From Uloborus plumipes (Eukaryota > Arthropoda > Arachnida > Araneae > Uloboridae): 64,000 nt of DNA. Of this stretch, positions 44,291 through 57,190 are shown piece by piece. The stretch lies in contig JAXGGA010000021.1 of NCBI GenBank assembly GCA_038373865.1, positions 306,001 through 370,000 on the forward strand. The letters are read 5' to 3'. Position numbers and translations under genes: made by a program. Position 1 is the first letter of the stretch. The number at the start of each line of letters is the position of its first letter. The notes under the pieces were generated by a model. That model did not search any database. It was not told where the DNA came from and saw only the letters and a program-made list of their open reading frames with translations.

Positions 44291-46149
44291 TAAATAAATA
44301 TTAAATAAACAAATAAATGAATTAATTAATACATGAGGAAACGAAATGAGTGAATAATAGAGAATGAATAAAAAAATAAAGTGAATCAACAAGTAAAAGA
44401 ATGTGAATAAACTAATAACTGAAGAAGCACGAACATCATTTAGTAAGTGAATGCAAAAGCAAACGAAATGAACTGCATTTCACTTTGCCCCATCCACTTT
44501 TCCCAGCATGCACTTGACAAACTACTTGAAACATTTAATATCAAAACATGCGTAATATAAACTAAATAAGGACTGCATTGGACATCAGTATTTTTCAAAT
44601 AATAGTTCAAATGATAATTTCAGAAATATTATCATTTTATAATAACAAGAAATATTTTTGAAAAACCACGAATATTACAATACAGTTATCAAATTTTGAA
44701 AATTACTTTTGTAATTTTTTTCCTTCATCTTTGGAGCTATTATAAAAAAAATTATTTTTTGACAAAAATCAATTATATGTCTAAGAATTTAATTGAAATA
44801 CTGCTAAATAGGTGGCGCAGCAAATTGCGAAAATATTTTACCATTTCACTTTGCCCCAATTCCCCTACATTTAGTTTTCTTGAAACTAACTTTCACAAAA
44901 GGGCAAGTAGCCAAATCAATTAATTGGAAGAAATGAAAACATCGTGTTCATAAACGCATGGGAAGGGGGGGGGATGCGACTCATGACACCGCACCGTCTA
45001 GTGAGAAAATATTATTTTACGTTTGTAACGGTACTTTTGTTTATTGATCTTCTAATAATTCGTGTTTTTGAAGCAAAATATTTACATTGATAGACTGATT
45101 TTAATACAGTCTCACCGAAAAAGAAATTCACACATAAAATAACAATAGATATCAAATAAATTTTTATTGAAAACCCTTGAATTAAAAACTATTTATTGTT
45201 TTCAGCTAATATCGTAAATACTGGTATTTTAACTTAGCAAATATCGGTTTTACGAAAGTGAAAACACACTCGAAATACCGGTATTCGGTATAAAAGTACC
45301 GCAAACACTTGGTGTAACTCATAGGCAGCATTCGGTGTTTTAACACGTTTCTATTTTATTTTATTTTTATTTTCATATTATAAAAATGTTTTCAAACATG
45401 GAGCTCGAAAAAGAGGTGAAAAAATTAGGAAACAATCCCTTAGAGAAAGAGAGGAGAGAGTTGAAAAAAGCAATTTCAAATGATTTTAAAATATTTCAGG
45501 GGGTCCAAGCAATGTATTTTTTATTTTAATTGATTCATCAAATTAATGCGAATGGTGTGAATTTGACTGAAAATTTGAGACTTTAAAAAGTGTCATGTTT
45601 AACCAAATTTAAAAGGGACACGCGGTTGAGAAAAATTTTGAGAAGATTTTTGCGCCATTGATCTTGGGCGGGATGGGCATCCCTGCTTACGTCACACTTT
45701 CAGCTATATTTTCTATAAATAAATGACACAAAAATGATTACAAGTTTTCCTACATTAATTTGTGGATAAGAAATTTAGCGTTGATGTTACGTGCACCCCA
45801 CCTCGCCACTTGCGTCGAAAACAAAAGTCAGGGCACTTGTTACATGCCTAGTTGTTGAGACTGAGACTAGTTTCCGTTCTAACTATATGAGAAAAATAAA
45901 ACAATAGCACTTCCTTCTAAGGAAAAATAGATCAACAAAACAACGCCTTCGACATGCGTCAACATTAAAATCTTCCGCAGTGTCATTACGCGAGGTGACA
46001 AAGTACGCAAGTGCTTATAAGGCAAAGAAGTGGTAGAGAGAGTAGCCAGAAAGTCACGCGGTTTTCTTCAAAATAAATTAGAAAGGCATTTTTTAAAGAC
46101 TATGACTTACTCTCTCTGTCATAATGCCTGCGTTTTACTTCCTGTCGCC

Positions 46150-46395
46150 AAAAACAATGGAAAATAATGAGTAATTATAATTTTAACATCCATTTTTTAA
46201 TTCAAGCCAAAAAATAATAGTAATTTCTCTCAAGAAAAATAATAGTAATTACAAAGTTAACGTACTTCCATTTTTTAATTCAAGCCAAAAAATAATAGTA
46301 AATACTCTCCAGAAAAATAATAGTAATTATAAAGTTAACATACTTCCGCTTTTTGATTTGAGCCAAAAAATAACAGTAACTATTAAAAATATTAA
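46150..46395. repeat. Tandem repeat, unit about 70-76 bp, three copies
   Basis: AATTATAAAGTTAACATACT and TCCATTTTTTAATTCAAGCC-AAAAAATAATAGTAAT recur near 46165, 46255 and 46330, with mild divergence. Confidence 0.7.
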
Positions 46396-47238
46396 TACTA
46401 ATTATAAAGTTAGTTTTATCAATAAATTTAACAAATTAATTTCAAGGCTATACTGTAGCACGCATATATTTGGATTTTGGGCATTTTAAACTTTTCAAAT
46501 AATGCAGGTTTTCAAGCTTTCGCTGATTTAAATCAAGTTTTCGGTTTTAAAACGTTTTTAAAAGCCTGTCTTTTTTTTTCTATACTTGTTCAAAATTGCT
46601 TTTACATTGGAGCATACAAGCTTGCAACATTTCGAGCAGATAATGGTAAATATAAGTTATTCTCTTTATGAGCAATACATTTACATCAAAACGAAAGTCA
46701 GTACAGTTTCTTCTTATTTTCTTCAGCAGGTGAAAATGTTTAAAATTTCAAAAAGGGTCGAATTAAAGGTTCAATTAAAGGTCGAAAAACGCACATCTAG
46801 GCCCTTTCATGCATGTTCGTTACATTTTACTTTCTTGCTTATGGGAGGATTATGACCCCAGCCCCCTATCCCGCCTTGGCTACGCCACTGGGTACGCTAC
46901 TGCATTAAATTCACTGTTGGAAGCAATTGCTGCACATCCGCGCCTTTTCAATTACGTTTGATAACTCCGTCATCGAGTTTAATATACGAGACACTTCCGT
47001 TCTCTATCTGGAGTGGCGTTTCCTTCAAGATTTTCTGCTGGCACACCTGGCTTAGGGGTGGTAACTTACTTAATACTTAAGAAAATATTTTGAAACTTTA
47101 TTTGCGTTCTGGCCGACGAGAATAATTTTAATAAAAGGTGCGGCCCGCGGGTAGAAAAAGGTCGGACAGTGGAGTTTAGCAGTGTTGTCAAATTATATTT
47201 ATACAATGTAAGAATGAAGGCTTTCACGGCCGGTGTAA

Positions 47239-47444
47239 ATATTAGTAAAGGATTCCGGGCTGTTGTGCCGTGGTCTGATTGGCTTTAATCCATACGTTTC
47301 GATCGCAACTGCGGCGGTCATCTTCAGTGGGTGCCAAATTAATCAACGACACCCACTGAAGATGACCGCCGCAGTTGCGATCGAAACGTATGGATTAAAG
47401 CCATTCAGACCACGGCACAACAGCCCGGGATCCTTTACTAATAT
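47239..47444. repeat. Palindromic repeat, copy B (206 bp)
   Basis: ATATTAGTAAAGGATTCCGG at the left is mirrored at the right. The arms are the same as in 34649-34898, but about 44 bp around the centre is missing (GGTGCC AAATTAATCAACGACACC instead of the full loop). The left flank GAATGAAGGCTTTCACGGCC is the inverted equivalent of the right flank of copy A. Confidence 0.82.
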
Positions 47445-47453
47445 ATTTATACA

Positions 47454-48126
47454 CATGGTAAAAAATAGATGTTGAGCTTACAGTATATAATACAGCTAAT
47501 TTTACAGTAGTAAACTGTAAGATTTGCTAATTTTACAGTGGTAAACTTTAAAATTGTTTGCAGTATTAATCCGTAACATTGCTAGTTTCACAGTTTGTTA
47601 CTATGCATTTTACAGTTTTAAACTGGAACCTCTGCTGCCCGTGTTATGCCGTGGTTTTTACATTATAATACAGCTAATTTTATGGTTATAAACTGTAAAA
47701 TTGTTAATTTTACAGTAATAAACTAAAGCGGCTAGTTCTACTCTTCATTACTATGCTTTTACAGTTTTAAACTGGAACCTCTGCTGCCCGTATTATGCCG
47801 TGGTTTTTACATTATAATACAGCTAATTTTATGGTTATAAACTGTAAAATTGTTAATTTTACAGTAATAAACTAAAGCGGCTAGTTCTACTCTTCATTAC
47901 TATGCTTTTACAGTTTTAAAGTGGAACCTCTGCTGCCCGTATTATGCCGTGGTTTTTACATTATAATACAGCTAATTTTATGGTTATAAACTGTAAAATT
48001 GCTAATTTTATAGTAATAAACTAAAACGGCTAGTTCTACTCTTCATTACTATGCTTTTTCAGTTTTAAACTGGAACCTCTGCTGCCAGTATTATACTGTA
48101 AAAACAGCAATTAATTTTTTGCAGTG
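47454..48126. mobile_element. MITE with CACTGTAAAAAATGAA-type ends carrying a 149-bp tandem repeat
   Basis: Left end CATGGTAAAAAATAGATG and right end AATTAATTTTTTGCAGTG are inverted repeats. The interior contains three units with an exact 149-bp period (TCTGCTGCCC at 47631, 47780 and 47929, and TCTGCTGCCA at 48078). Each unit includes ACAGCTAATTTTATGGTTAT and the TTTACAGT/ACTGTAAA modules. It is the same family as 30484-31430 and 35021-35685, but a different internal segment is amplified. Confidence 0.8.
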
Positions 48127-49615
48127 CACGAGAATAATTTGGTTAGAAGATCCGTCATGTAAATTGGGCTTATTTATTTTTATTTTCAATATTCTATTCT
48201 GACTCCAATTCCCACGGTTATGTCACTCTCAAGAGTGATTATCAAAAATGTGATTTGATTAAGCAATTTATTTTAATAAATTTGTTGTTCAGGGCAGTCA
48301 TTCTGATCAGGAGGATCAATTGCCCCAACTACTATCTGTGGGGAAGTAATGTGTTTATCTCTAAGTGTGGGGGGTGTGATTGTTGATGTTTTTTGGTATA
48401 ATATACATTGAGTATATTCTCCTAGTCCCTCCCCCTTACCCCCTGAAAAAATTAAAAATGAAGGGCTGTTACCGCTGTGCTTTTACAATGGTGATATGGT
48501 AAAAGCAAAGATTTAATTTTTTTTCTAGGAAAACGCGCTTTTTTGGCAGCTGTTTACCTAATTGGATTTGTTCCAAATCGCTTGATGTTGTAAAGAAAAT
48601 ATACAAAGAAGTGTGATATTATGAAAAAAAAAAAGCTCTTGAAATTTCATGAACTGGACTGATTTCGATACTTAACGCCTCATATACGTGTAGGAAGAAA
48701 AAAAATATATTGAAGAACTCTTGCTGAAAAACAAAAGCATGTATTAATCCCAGTAATAGGTTCAATTAAAAGTATGACTTTGATTACTTATAATAAATAA
48801 ATCCAATAGTAAAACACTTTAAAGAATGATTTGTACCTTGAAATATTGTTCCAAAGCAGCATGGAAATTTACATTAAAGTGTGTCAATAAGAACAAAAGA
48901 AGCATGCTTTTAAATCAATCTACTTACCCCAAGCTGGAGTCCAAAATTGTCTCTGTGTTTAGTAAACACTGTAATATTTACTGCAGTAAAATTGAAACAC
49001 ATCCAGCGGTTGGAAAAATTTTCATGGCGTCCAACCATTGACAAGATTCAATCCTTCACAGAGAGAAGAGCTTTCGGTAAATGAAACATAGGATCTGTGG
49101 TCATGACTGAAGTCTTTGTCTCTTTTAGTAAACCAAATCTTTTTCTTCACTAGTTCGCAATAAACAATTTACGTTCGAACAGCCATCTTCAATTCCTCAG
49201 CCCTCACCGGATTCGAATCCGCCGAAGAGCCATTCCTCGTAGAACGATCGATATTCTACCATGATGACGAGAGATGGAATAAAAAATTAAAAAAGAATAC
49301 TAACGATAAAATTATTTTAGCAGAGGTTACACTGTGAATAAGGTTGATGAGCGAGCCTTTTGGAATGCTGAGATGGAATGGCTGGAGAAAAATAAAACGA
49401 CACTGGATTCTGTGACAGAAATCGCAGTGGCGTAGAGGAGGGTCCTCTTGTTTAGCAGCTGATCGTTCTATTAGCGGCGTGTGTTGTTGCGCGCGGATGC
49501 AGACGCAGTGTGCCGGGTTGGGAAGGGGAAAAGGTTCGGTAATAGGGGCTGTTGTTAAATTGAAGTTGGGCCTCTGATCAGTGGCGCACGCAGGAATTTT
49601 TCAAGGGGAGGGTGC

Positions 49616-50239
49616 AGAGGCGGATCCAGAAATATTTGTAAAGGGGGGGGGGTCTAGTTTTAGTGCGTTAGAATCATACTTAGTCCGTTAAGTGGAACTA
49701 AAACGAAGCATACAAAATTTAAATTTTCTTTAAAATATCATACAATATTGCACAGGAAGTAATACAGTCGACGTTCGTTATAACGACCACTCGTTATAAA
49801 GACTATCCCAATATAACGACCGTTGAGAAAAGCCCAACTTTATCCCAATATACTCTATTTTCTTCCTCTTATAGCGACCACTCGTTATAAAGACCCTTTT
49901 CTGTCGGACGCAGATGGTCGTTATATCGAGCGTCGACTGTATTTTTATAATATTCTGTTAAATTAACCATTTATTTACTTCGGAAAAAATTTATTATTAG
50001 GAAAAAGATAACTTTCCAATTAATAAATTTTCTACATGTAATCAATCTGGGAATTATAAAATTCTCAAATAAAATTCCTATAAAATTCTCAAATAAAATT
50101 TAATATTTTTCATTCGTAGTATGGTTAAAATTTTTGTTTCAATGAGAGCAAGACTGATAATGGTTGTACAACTAATAAAATGTGTTTCTCATCACAGGGG
50201 GGTCAGTAGGCCCTTTGACCACTCCCTGAATCCGCTCTT
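49616..50239. mobile_element. Element with AGAGGCGGATCCAG ends, split by a pogo-like MITE
   Basis: Left AGAGGCGGATCCAGAAATAT and right CCCTGAATCCGCTCTT are inverted repeats. Both are next to GGGGGGG tracts. The MITE at 49765-49939 interrupts it. About 450 bp of AT-rich sequence otherwise, with a short direct duplication (AAAATTCCTATAAAATTCTC). Confidence 0.6.
49765..49939. mobile_element. 175-bp pogo/Tigger-like MITE
   Basis: CAGTCGACGTTCGTTATAAC and TCGTTATATCGAGCGTCGACTG are inverted repeats, flanked by TA (49763-49764 and 49940-49941). CACTCGTTATAAAGAC occurs twice inside. The ends are well preserved. Confidence 0.88.
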
Positions 50240-50354
50240 GGGTAAGGGCCGTATTTAAAGAGTGGATTTTTAGGGTTCAACCCCCCCCCCCCTCTCCGAA
50301 AATTGTCAATACTGTTCCAAAAAATGCTACACAGTCTACATTTTTTGCTGTCAA

Positions 50355-50504
50355 AATTCTGTACCTCAGAACCAGACTAACGTAAGTCCATTTTCGTCAT
50401 TTTTCGGTAGAGGGGAAAAACGATTGTCGAATACATCGTTTTTCCCCTCTACTGAAAAATGACGAAAATGGACTTACGTTAGTCTGGTTCTGAGGTACAG
50501 AATT
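50355..50504. repeat. 150-bp near-perfect fold-back
   Basis: Arms of about 70 bp (AATTCTGTACCTCAGAACCA...) are complementary with almost no mismatches and flank a loop of about 10 bases, TGTCGAATAC. A perfect hairpin of this size implies recent origin or ongoing correction. No target duplication seen. Confidence 0.88.
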
Positions 50505-51626
50505 ATCACAGCTATTTTAGTGACATATTTATTTTTATTTTATTTTTTTTTTTTTTTTTCAATTTCATTGAAAAAATCAAATTCTTATTCAATAATTGTA
50601 CAAATAATGACTCGTAAAAGACTATCATAACCAGTTCTTTTTTACAAAACTAAATTTATTCAATTCTTTAAGCACGTTGTGAATACATATCGAAATAACC
50701 ATACATTAAAACAGGGTCATCTTTAACAGTTGGGGGTTTTAGTAGAGATGGCGCTAAGCAGAGTTTGGCCGAAGCGCCGAATACCGAAGCTTCGACTGCT
50801 GCACTTGTTGAAGTTTTTGCATTAAATGCATAATTAATGCATACAATCTATACTCCATATATTTTCATATTCTTAGTTTTAAGCAACGATTTTAGCTTAA
50901 TGTTTCATTTTTTAATTAATTTCACTAATTAAAGTAATTATTTTAGTTTTGTACAGGTAGTACCAGAAAGAAGACATTTTAAATTTCTTCATTGCAAGTA
51001 AGTAATATGAAGCATCATTTGGAATACGAAAAATAAGTTCTATAGTTAAATTGATATTTATAATAAAACCAACTATTATGATCAAATATTAAATCACAAA
51101 ATAAACTAGAAAATAGCTGATTTTCATATTGTATCTTAATTGTGTATGTAATAGATTTCTTTGAATTTGTTAGTCATGCACATTGCACATGCATTTTTCA
51201 TTATTTATCATTCAGTATTTATATCTCATATAAAATATTTAATACCTTTAATTTAAAAATCAAGAACAATTAAATAAAATGTAAGAACTTTTTTTTAAAG
51301 TAACAAATGAAATCGAAAGTTAATATCTTGCAACAGAAGTGAGTGCGCAAGAAATGGGCACTTTCCTCGTATTTTGCTTGATAAAAAATAAATAAAAATT
51401 CATTTTCGATTTACTTTTTGTTAATTCTCGGGATATGTTATATTCCTTGATAATTATTAATAATCATGATCAATATCTACAAAAGGGGTAAAAAAAATTT
51501 ACCATATTAATAAATTTAAGAAAAACCGAAGTTTTATACTTATAACTCTAGAAAATTAATATGGCTTTTAAAAAATTCAGGTTTGGTAGATGAAAAATTT
51601 TCCTTTTTTTAAAGTGTACACCAGGG

Positions 51627-51715
51627 CTGCGGAGTCGGGGAAAAATGGTCGACTCCAACCCTGACTCCGGGATTTTAAAACTTCCGACTCCGACTCCAGA
51701 CTCCTACTTAAAAAA
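51627..51715. repeat. Left-end fragment of a GGGCTGCGGAGTCGG hAT-type element
   Basis: CAGGGCTGCGGAGTCGGGGA is followed by GACTCC / GGAGTC-type units (GTCGACTCCAACCCTGACTC). This is the known layout of a common arthropod hAT MITE. The opposite end is not found nearby. Confidence 0.55.
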
Positions 51716-53678
51716 AAATGTCATAAAATATTTCACATCAAACGAAAAAGCCTCATTTATTTTTCTGATATTCATGTGATATTCAAGAAATTCTGCTATT
51801 AAAAACAAGAATGTCCCAATCACAAGATTAGGTATTGCTTATGAGATAAATATTTAGAGCTCCTTTATTTGAATTAATTTCTCAAGAAATTATTAAGTAC
51901 TTTATAATTATGAATGCATAATGCTCATTCATTGGAGAAATATTATTTCTTGTTTTCATCATATATCTAATTTATTGTTCAATGATTTAATAAATTAAAT
52001 TTCCTGAAATATTGGGTAGATAATACAGCTATTAATAAATATATCGTTATTTTTTGGTTCAATTAATTTTAAGTCCATAAGAGGGGGAACAAAAGCATAT
52101 GGTCAAGACGAAAAACATGCATATACTGTCAGCAGGATATCTCTTAATGCAAGAAATAACCAAAAGTAAACTCTTTTCCTGTGAATAGCTAACATATCAG
52201 TAGCTTGTTTAAAAAAAATTAAAGTTTCTACTGCTCCCCCTTTATGAGAAAAATGGCTGCCAAGATGGCCAAAATCGCATGTTTTTGCCTCATGGCTTAT
52301 CTTTAAGCTTAAATATTTCCAAGAAGGAGTGAGAAACCCAAGTTATGCATTGTGTAACCATTTATAGTAAACATCTGTACACTTCCAGAACGTGAGTAAA
52401 CCTTTGGTTATGGCTTCCTTTTTTTGGAATAAATTCCTCAATTTTAGCAAAATCGGCAAAATCAAGTTTTTGTGGTGACAACTTCAAAGAGCCCTGTACC
52501 TTAGCAATTTTTATTATGAACGTTCTAGTATTTTTTTCTGAATACCTGGAGTAACTAGTTTCCGTAGATACCTAACACTAAGTGGATTAGGAACCTAAAA
52601 ATTTGGATTTTTCCATGCCTCTATATAATCAACCTGTGCGCCAAATTCGGTGAGTCGGTCGTGCGACCAACTTTTTTTTTTCAGGTGAGTTGGTATAGAA
52701 TCACTCAATAAAAAAAAGAAATTGTCTTCACTTCAGTCACAAAAAACTCCTTTGAAATAAATTTAAAAAAAAAACTGGAGGAGTAAGCTGTGAGCTATAT
52801 ATAACTTTCATTAAATTTTAGGAAATCTCAGGGCGAATTTAATACATGCGACTTCGTCAAAAAACTACGGGTATGCCCACTAATATTGAACCAATTTTGA
52901 TAATCGTATGTTGCGCATATTTTGCAGCTGGGCGTTCGCCCCGTAGGCAACAACGTCATCAAATTTTGAATTAACTTAATATGATAGATACTCAAGGGCG
53001 TACATAAGGGATGGGTCTAGGGGGCCCTCCCCATCCTCAAATCGAGGGATATTTTTTCAAAAGTAAGTATTCGGTTCGGGTTTGCTCAAAAGAAAAAAAA
53101 AATCTCAAAAAAAGAAAAAAGAAAAAAAAACCACTATTAACATTGTTTTCAAAGGTAAAGCAGGGGGTCCAGAGTTTCTTGCCCTCCTATCCCCCCTTAA
53201 AATAGGATTTCTTTTTTAAATAAAGGTTTGCACAAAAATTATTTATACTTTCAGCTTGAAATACACAATAATTCGTTAGAGAGCGTCATGCAGTGGTGAA
53301 ACCGAAGAGGGTCAGGGAGCCCTTGCGCTTTACTCAAGAGAAAAAAAAAGAACGTGTCTCGGGAAAATGAAGATATTTCAATTAGAAAAAGCGTATTATT
53401 TTGAGAAAAAATATTAATCATTTTAAATAGAAATCTTTAAATGAAAAATATTCAACAGATGTAGATTATTTAGTCAGCAAATTACCGTTTCTCTCTTTCT
53501 TCTCATTTCCCTTTTTTTCTAGTCAGTCAGGAAATAAGAGTCTTTAAAATAATGCTACCCTTAATAAATTTAAAATAAAGTGTAATCAATTTCGGTTTTA
53601 GTTTTTTTCAAGTAATTTCTTAGCTTTCAGCTAAACAAAAAAAAAAAAAAAAAATAATAATCGGAAGGAGGTAGAAGC

Positions 53679-54402
53679 TAGGGATGCACCGATTAATCGG
53701 CAGTACCTATTAATCGGCCATAATTGGCCCTTTTGCCGATTATTAATAATCAGCAAAATGGGGCCGATTAATCGGCTGAAAAATATTTTTCAGATGTTTT
53801 TCTTTAAAGTATACTTTCACTGGGAAACTATGATGAATAATTTTATTAACAGTAATAATAATCCTCACAGTTGATGTAAAGTTTTTTTTAATTAATTCTC
53901 CTACTTTGAATAAATATACATAGACAATGATGCAACATTTTTCATGTGGCGATAGTTTTCTCCGAGCAGATAACCTTTTCAGATAACCTTTAATTTTCAA
54001 AGAATAAAAGTATTGAATTAAATTGCTACTAATTATTAAAATATATAAATTAAAAGCACTCCTAAATTAGGGTGTTTACCACACACTCCCCCTCCCCTCC
54101 TTTTTTTTATAAATTTTTATTTCCAATTCACACAACTAACAATGTGTTAATAATATTATTGACATCAATATGAAAATTGGTTCTAAGAAATTTGATAAAA
54201 TATTGAAATTATTTTGTGAAAACTAGGAAAATGGAAAAAAAACCTCCTCCCAGAAATAAATTACTTACTATTTCTAAACTTGGAATTGTAGAAAAACAAT
54301 TATCCTTATCATTAACCGGCTCAGCCAATTAATCGACCGATTATTAACAGCCGATTAATCGGTAATTGGTAATCGGCCAATTTGCTTATCGGTGCATCCC
54401 TA
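53679..54402. mobile_element. hAT-like element with ATTAATCGGC arrays
   Basis: Inverted ends TAGGGATGCACCGAT / ATCGGTGCATCCCTA are flanked by a perfect 8-bp duplication GTAGAAGC (53671-53678 and 54403-54410). GATTAATCGGC-type units crowd both ends. The AT-rich middle contains an 85-codon minus-strand frame with no family resemblance. 724 bp, non-autonomous. Confidence 0.92.
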
Positions 54403-56919
54403 GTAGAAGCCCAAACCGGATCCGGTCGAGCTAGAAGGGGCACATAACTTTCAATCTCTTTACGAGTGGTGAAATGAAAGAATAGAGGGTCTCTCAATGC
54501 CGGATTTAGGGCAGAAAGTCGAGACCCGTGTATCGGCCAAGCATAAATTCAAAGAAGACTCATGACCTTCCTTGAAGAGTCTAAAGAGATCTTGAAATTT
54601 CGCTTTTAGAACGTGAAATTTAATTGCAGTTTCAAGACTTCAATATCCAAAAATTTTCGGAAGAGAGTTCCTTTCCCGCTTCTTCTACAATACCTTGGTC
54701 AAACAATGCCTCAAATGGCCCTTTAGAGATTAAAAATTCAAACAGTTAACGGTAGTTGATATCCCCCATACTTTTCTATCGTCTTTGACTCTTAAATGTG
54801 TTTTAAGAAAAGAGAGCTCTCGAATTTCAATCTCTATGCCCAAAAATTTCCGGGAGAGTCCCCAGATCCTTTTATTATCCTGAATGTTGTCAGACAAAGC
54901 CTAAAAGCTGATGTTCCCATCAAGGATCATGGTGTACTATTGAACTATGCACTACTGAATTATTTTTAAGGGTCGTTTTTAAAAGCTTTTGTTTGCTTAT
55001 TCTTTCACGTATGGCTCTCGTTTTTAGAGGGATGTTCGTGGAATTTGAGGATGGTAAGCTCTTGTGGGCAATGGGCACCTCTGCTAAAAGTAAATTTTGG
55101 AACCTTTAGTTTCAAAAAAAAGAGAGCTTAAAGTTGCATTCTTGAAACTTCAATGCTGCAAAATTTCGGCTTACAACATCCGAATTCTGGTTCTTCTCTT
55201 GGCGGTATTAAAGATAACCTAAATAAAAATGTTTTTAAAATATTAATTTCGAAACATTTCGGGAGGAAAGTCCTTACTAACGTTACTACCAAAGATGGTC
55301 TAAAGTACAGATGGTTTAAGGTTTCAATTTTGAAAATTTCAGAGGGAGATCCCTAACCACTTCTTGTCTCTTAACGTCTCTAAAGATTTAGATACGTTTT
55401 AGGCAAGCGCTTGGAACCACCCTGATTTTCCCAGAAAATGTGACCGAAATTAATGCAGAATTGCGAGAAAATAACAAACTGCTTATTTGCCCTTGCAACC
55501 CTATTAAAGCTAGTACAGAGAGAGCGTACTTCGCCCTTCTCAGGGGCTCAGTCAATATAAACGTGCCGTAATTGCGCTGAAGGTGTTACACTTAATAAAA
55601 ATGTTTAGTTTATTTTGAAATTGGAAACTAAACATATAATTTCACAACAATGACAAATCTGCATTTATGTAAGATGCAGCAATTCAGGAAACGTTTTCAA
55701 AAGGATACTTATTTTTCACAAAATAACGTTGGGGAAACGAGTAAAATCCAGAAATTTACTCTTTTTCGATATTTTTTAAGTGTGGTGATCGAGCATTCAG
55801 ACCTAATTAAAAAAAAAGTGAAGAAATTAAAAATTTAAAAACTCAAATATAGCCAGGTAAAAGTTATTCCCAAATTTTGCTGGAAAATTTAAAAGGGTAC
55901 ACGCGCATCGCACATAGCAAAAAAGTAAAACTTGCTATATAAATGCACACTCTCCAAAAGTTCACATCTTTTTTTCAATTCAAAAAGTTCTTTTGACAAT
56001 GCAAACTACAAAACGCGGGTCTGCACTGCAATATTTTGTTTGTTTGTACTTCTTTTAACATTGTTGTGTAATATTTTAATGCAACGTTGCGCCCTTTTTG
56101 TTTTTATTAAAAGAAAACTTTTCTCGACACATCAAATATAACCTTTGTCCACTCCCCCTTTGGAAAAATTCGAAATGACGGGCCTGGGAAGAGCCTATAC
56201 ATACACAAACACACATATATGTCTCTGTGTGTGTGTGTTTGGAATGATTGGTGATGAATGGAGCAGTTTTCCAGGCCAGCTCTTGCTAAATTCTATTTTG
56301 AAGTTATGTTTAACTTTCTTTCTTTGAGACTACGTCATATATAATAACAAAATACAACATTATAATAACAACAGACACAAAACTGGGGTTTAAAAAAAGC
56401 TATTTTATTTGGATCGTTTACTATTACAATTACTGTTATAAATGTTACGAATCGAGGTGAATATCAATTTCTTATCAAATTTGTTTTTGAGCATAGGAGT
56501 TTTGATTCAGTAATGCAGTCACAATGTGTATTGAAATTCATCTATCTCAGTTAATTCTAAACATTTTTCGAGGTGATCCACTTTTTATGATGATTTGTCG
56601 TTTCTTTCTTTTGAGAAATAGTTTAAAAAATGGCCAAGAGTTGAGAGGTAAAATTGTCGCGAGAAAGGCAACAAGAAGCAGAGAAGTAAGCAATAGAGAG
56701 GAAGAGCTTTGAAGCCACGAAGAAGCAGTCAACTTTCCGTCAAACGTGGATATCTAACCAATCATCAAGTTAGTCATCAGTCACAACTTAGTGAATATCA
56801 CATTTCATCAGCAGGAGATAGTCATTCTCGTGATAAGGGAATTGTTATTATACAGTATTGGTCGCCTTAGGTAACCTGGCGCCATCAATGATTATACACC
56901 ATATCTTTCTCATTATAAG

Positions 56920-57190
56920 TCATTATCAGTAGTCATTATCAGTATTCACATTATCAGTAATCATTATCAGTAGTCACATTATCAGTAGTCATTATCAGTA
57001 GTCACATTATCAGTAGTCACAGTATCAGTAGTCACATTATCAGTAGTCATTATCTGTAGTCACATTATCAGTAGTCATTATCAGTAGTCACATTATCAGT
57101 AGTCATTATCAGTAGTCACATAATCAGTAGTCCTTATCAGTAGTCACATTATCAGTATAGTCACATAATCAGTAGTCTCATCCGTAGTCA
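56920..57190. repeat. Minisatellite of GTAGTCAC/ATTATCA units
   Basis: CATTATCAGTAGTCA and ACATTATCAGTAGTC units of 13-15 bp alternate for about 270 bp (some 18 copies) with growing irregularity at the right. It lies about 280 bp downstream of the small membrane-protein gene's stop codon. Confidence 0.9.

Larger units (their letters stand above)
42319..44867. repeat. GGGGCAAA-type dispersed element, copy 2, containing two nested elements
   Basis: Outer inverted ends TAGGGGAATGTGGGGCAAAT and ACTTTGCCCCAATTCCCCTA. Inside it sits a Tigger-like MITE (42660-44290), and inside that a hAT element (42678-43751). Removing the nested elements leaves about 0.9 kb of AT-rich sequence. I see no target duplication around the outer ends. 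Confidence 0.6.

Noticed and set aside
48930..49047. Short minus-strand frame MVGRHENFSN... as an APC first coding exon
   Set aside because: It would leave at phase 0, whereas the exon at 37833 needs one leftover base. Joined in this frame it meets a stop within 13 codons.
49195..49262. tRNA-like sequence on the minus strand (CGGATTCGAATCCG)
   Set aside because: The motif is a palindrome resembling a B box, but the T arm, acceptor stem and anticodon stem do not pair as a tRNA would, and no convincing A box spacing is present.
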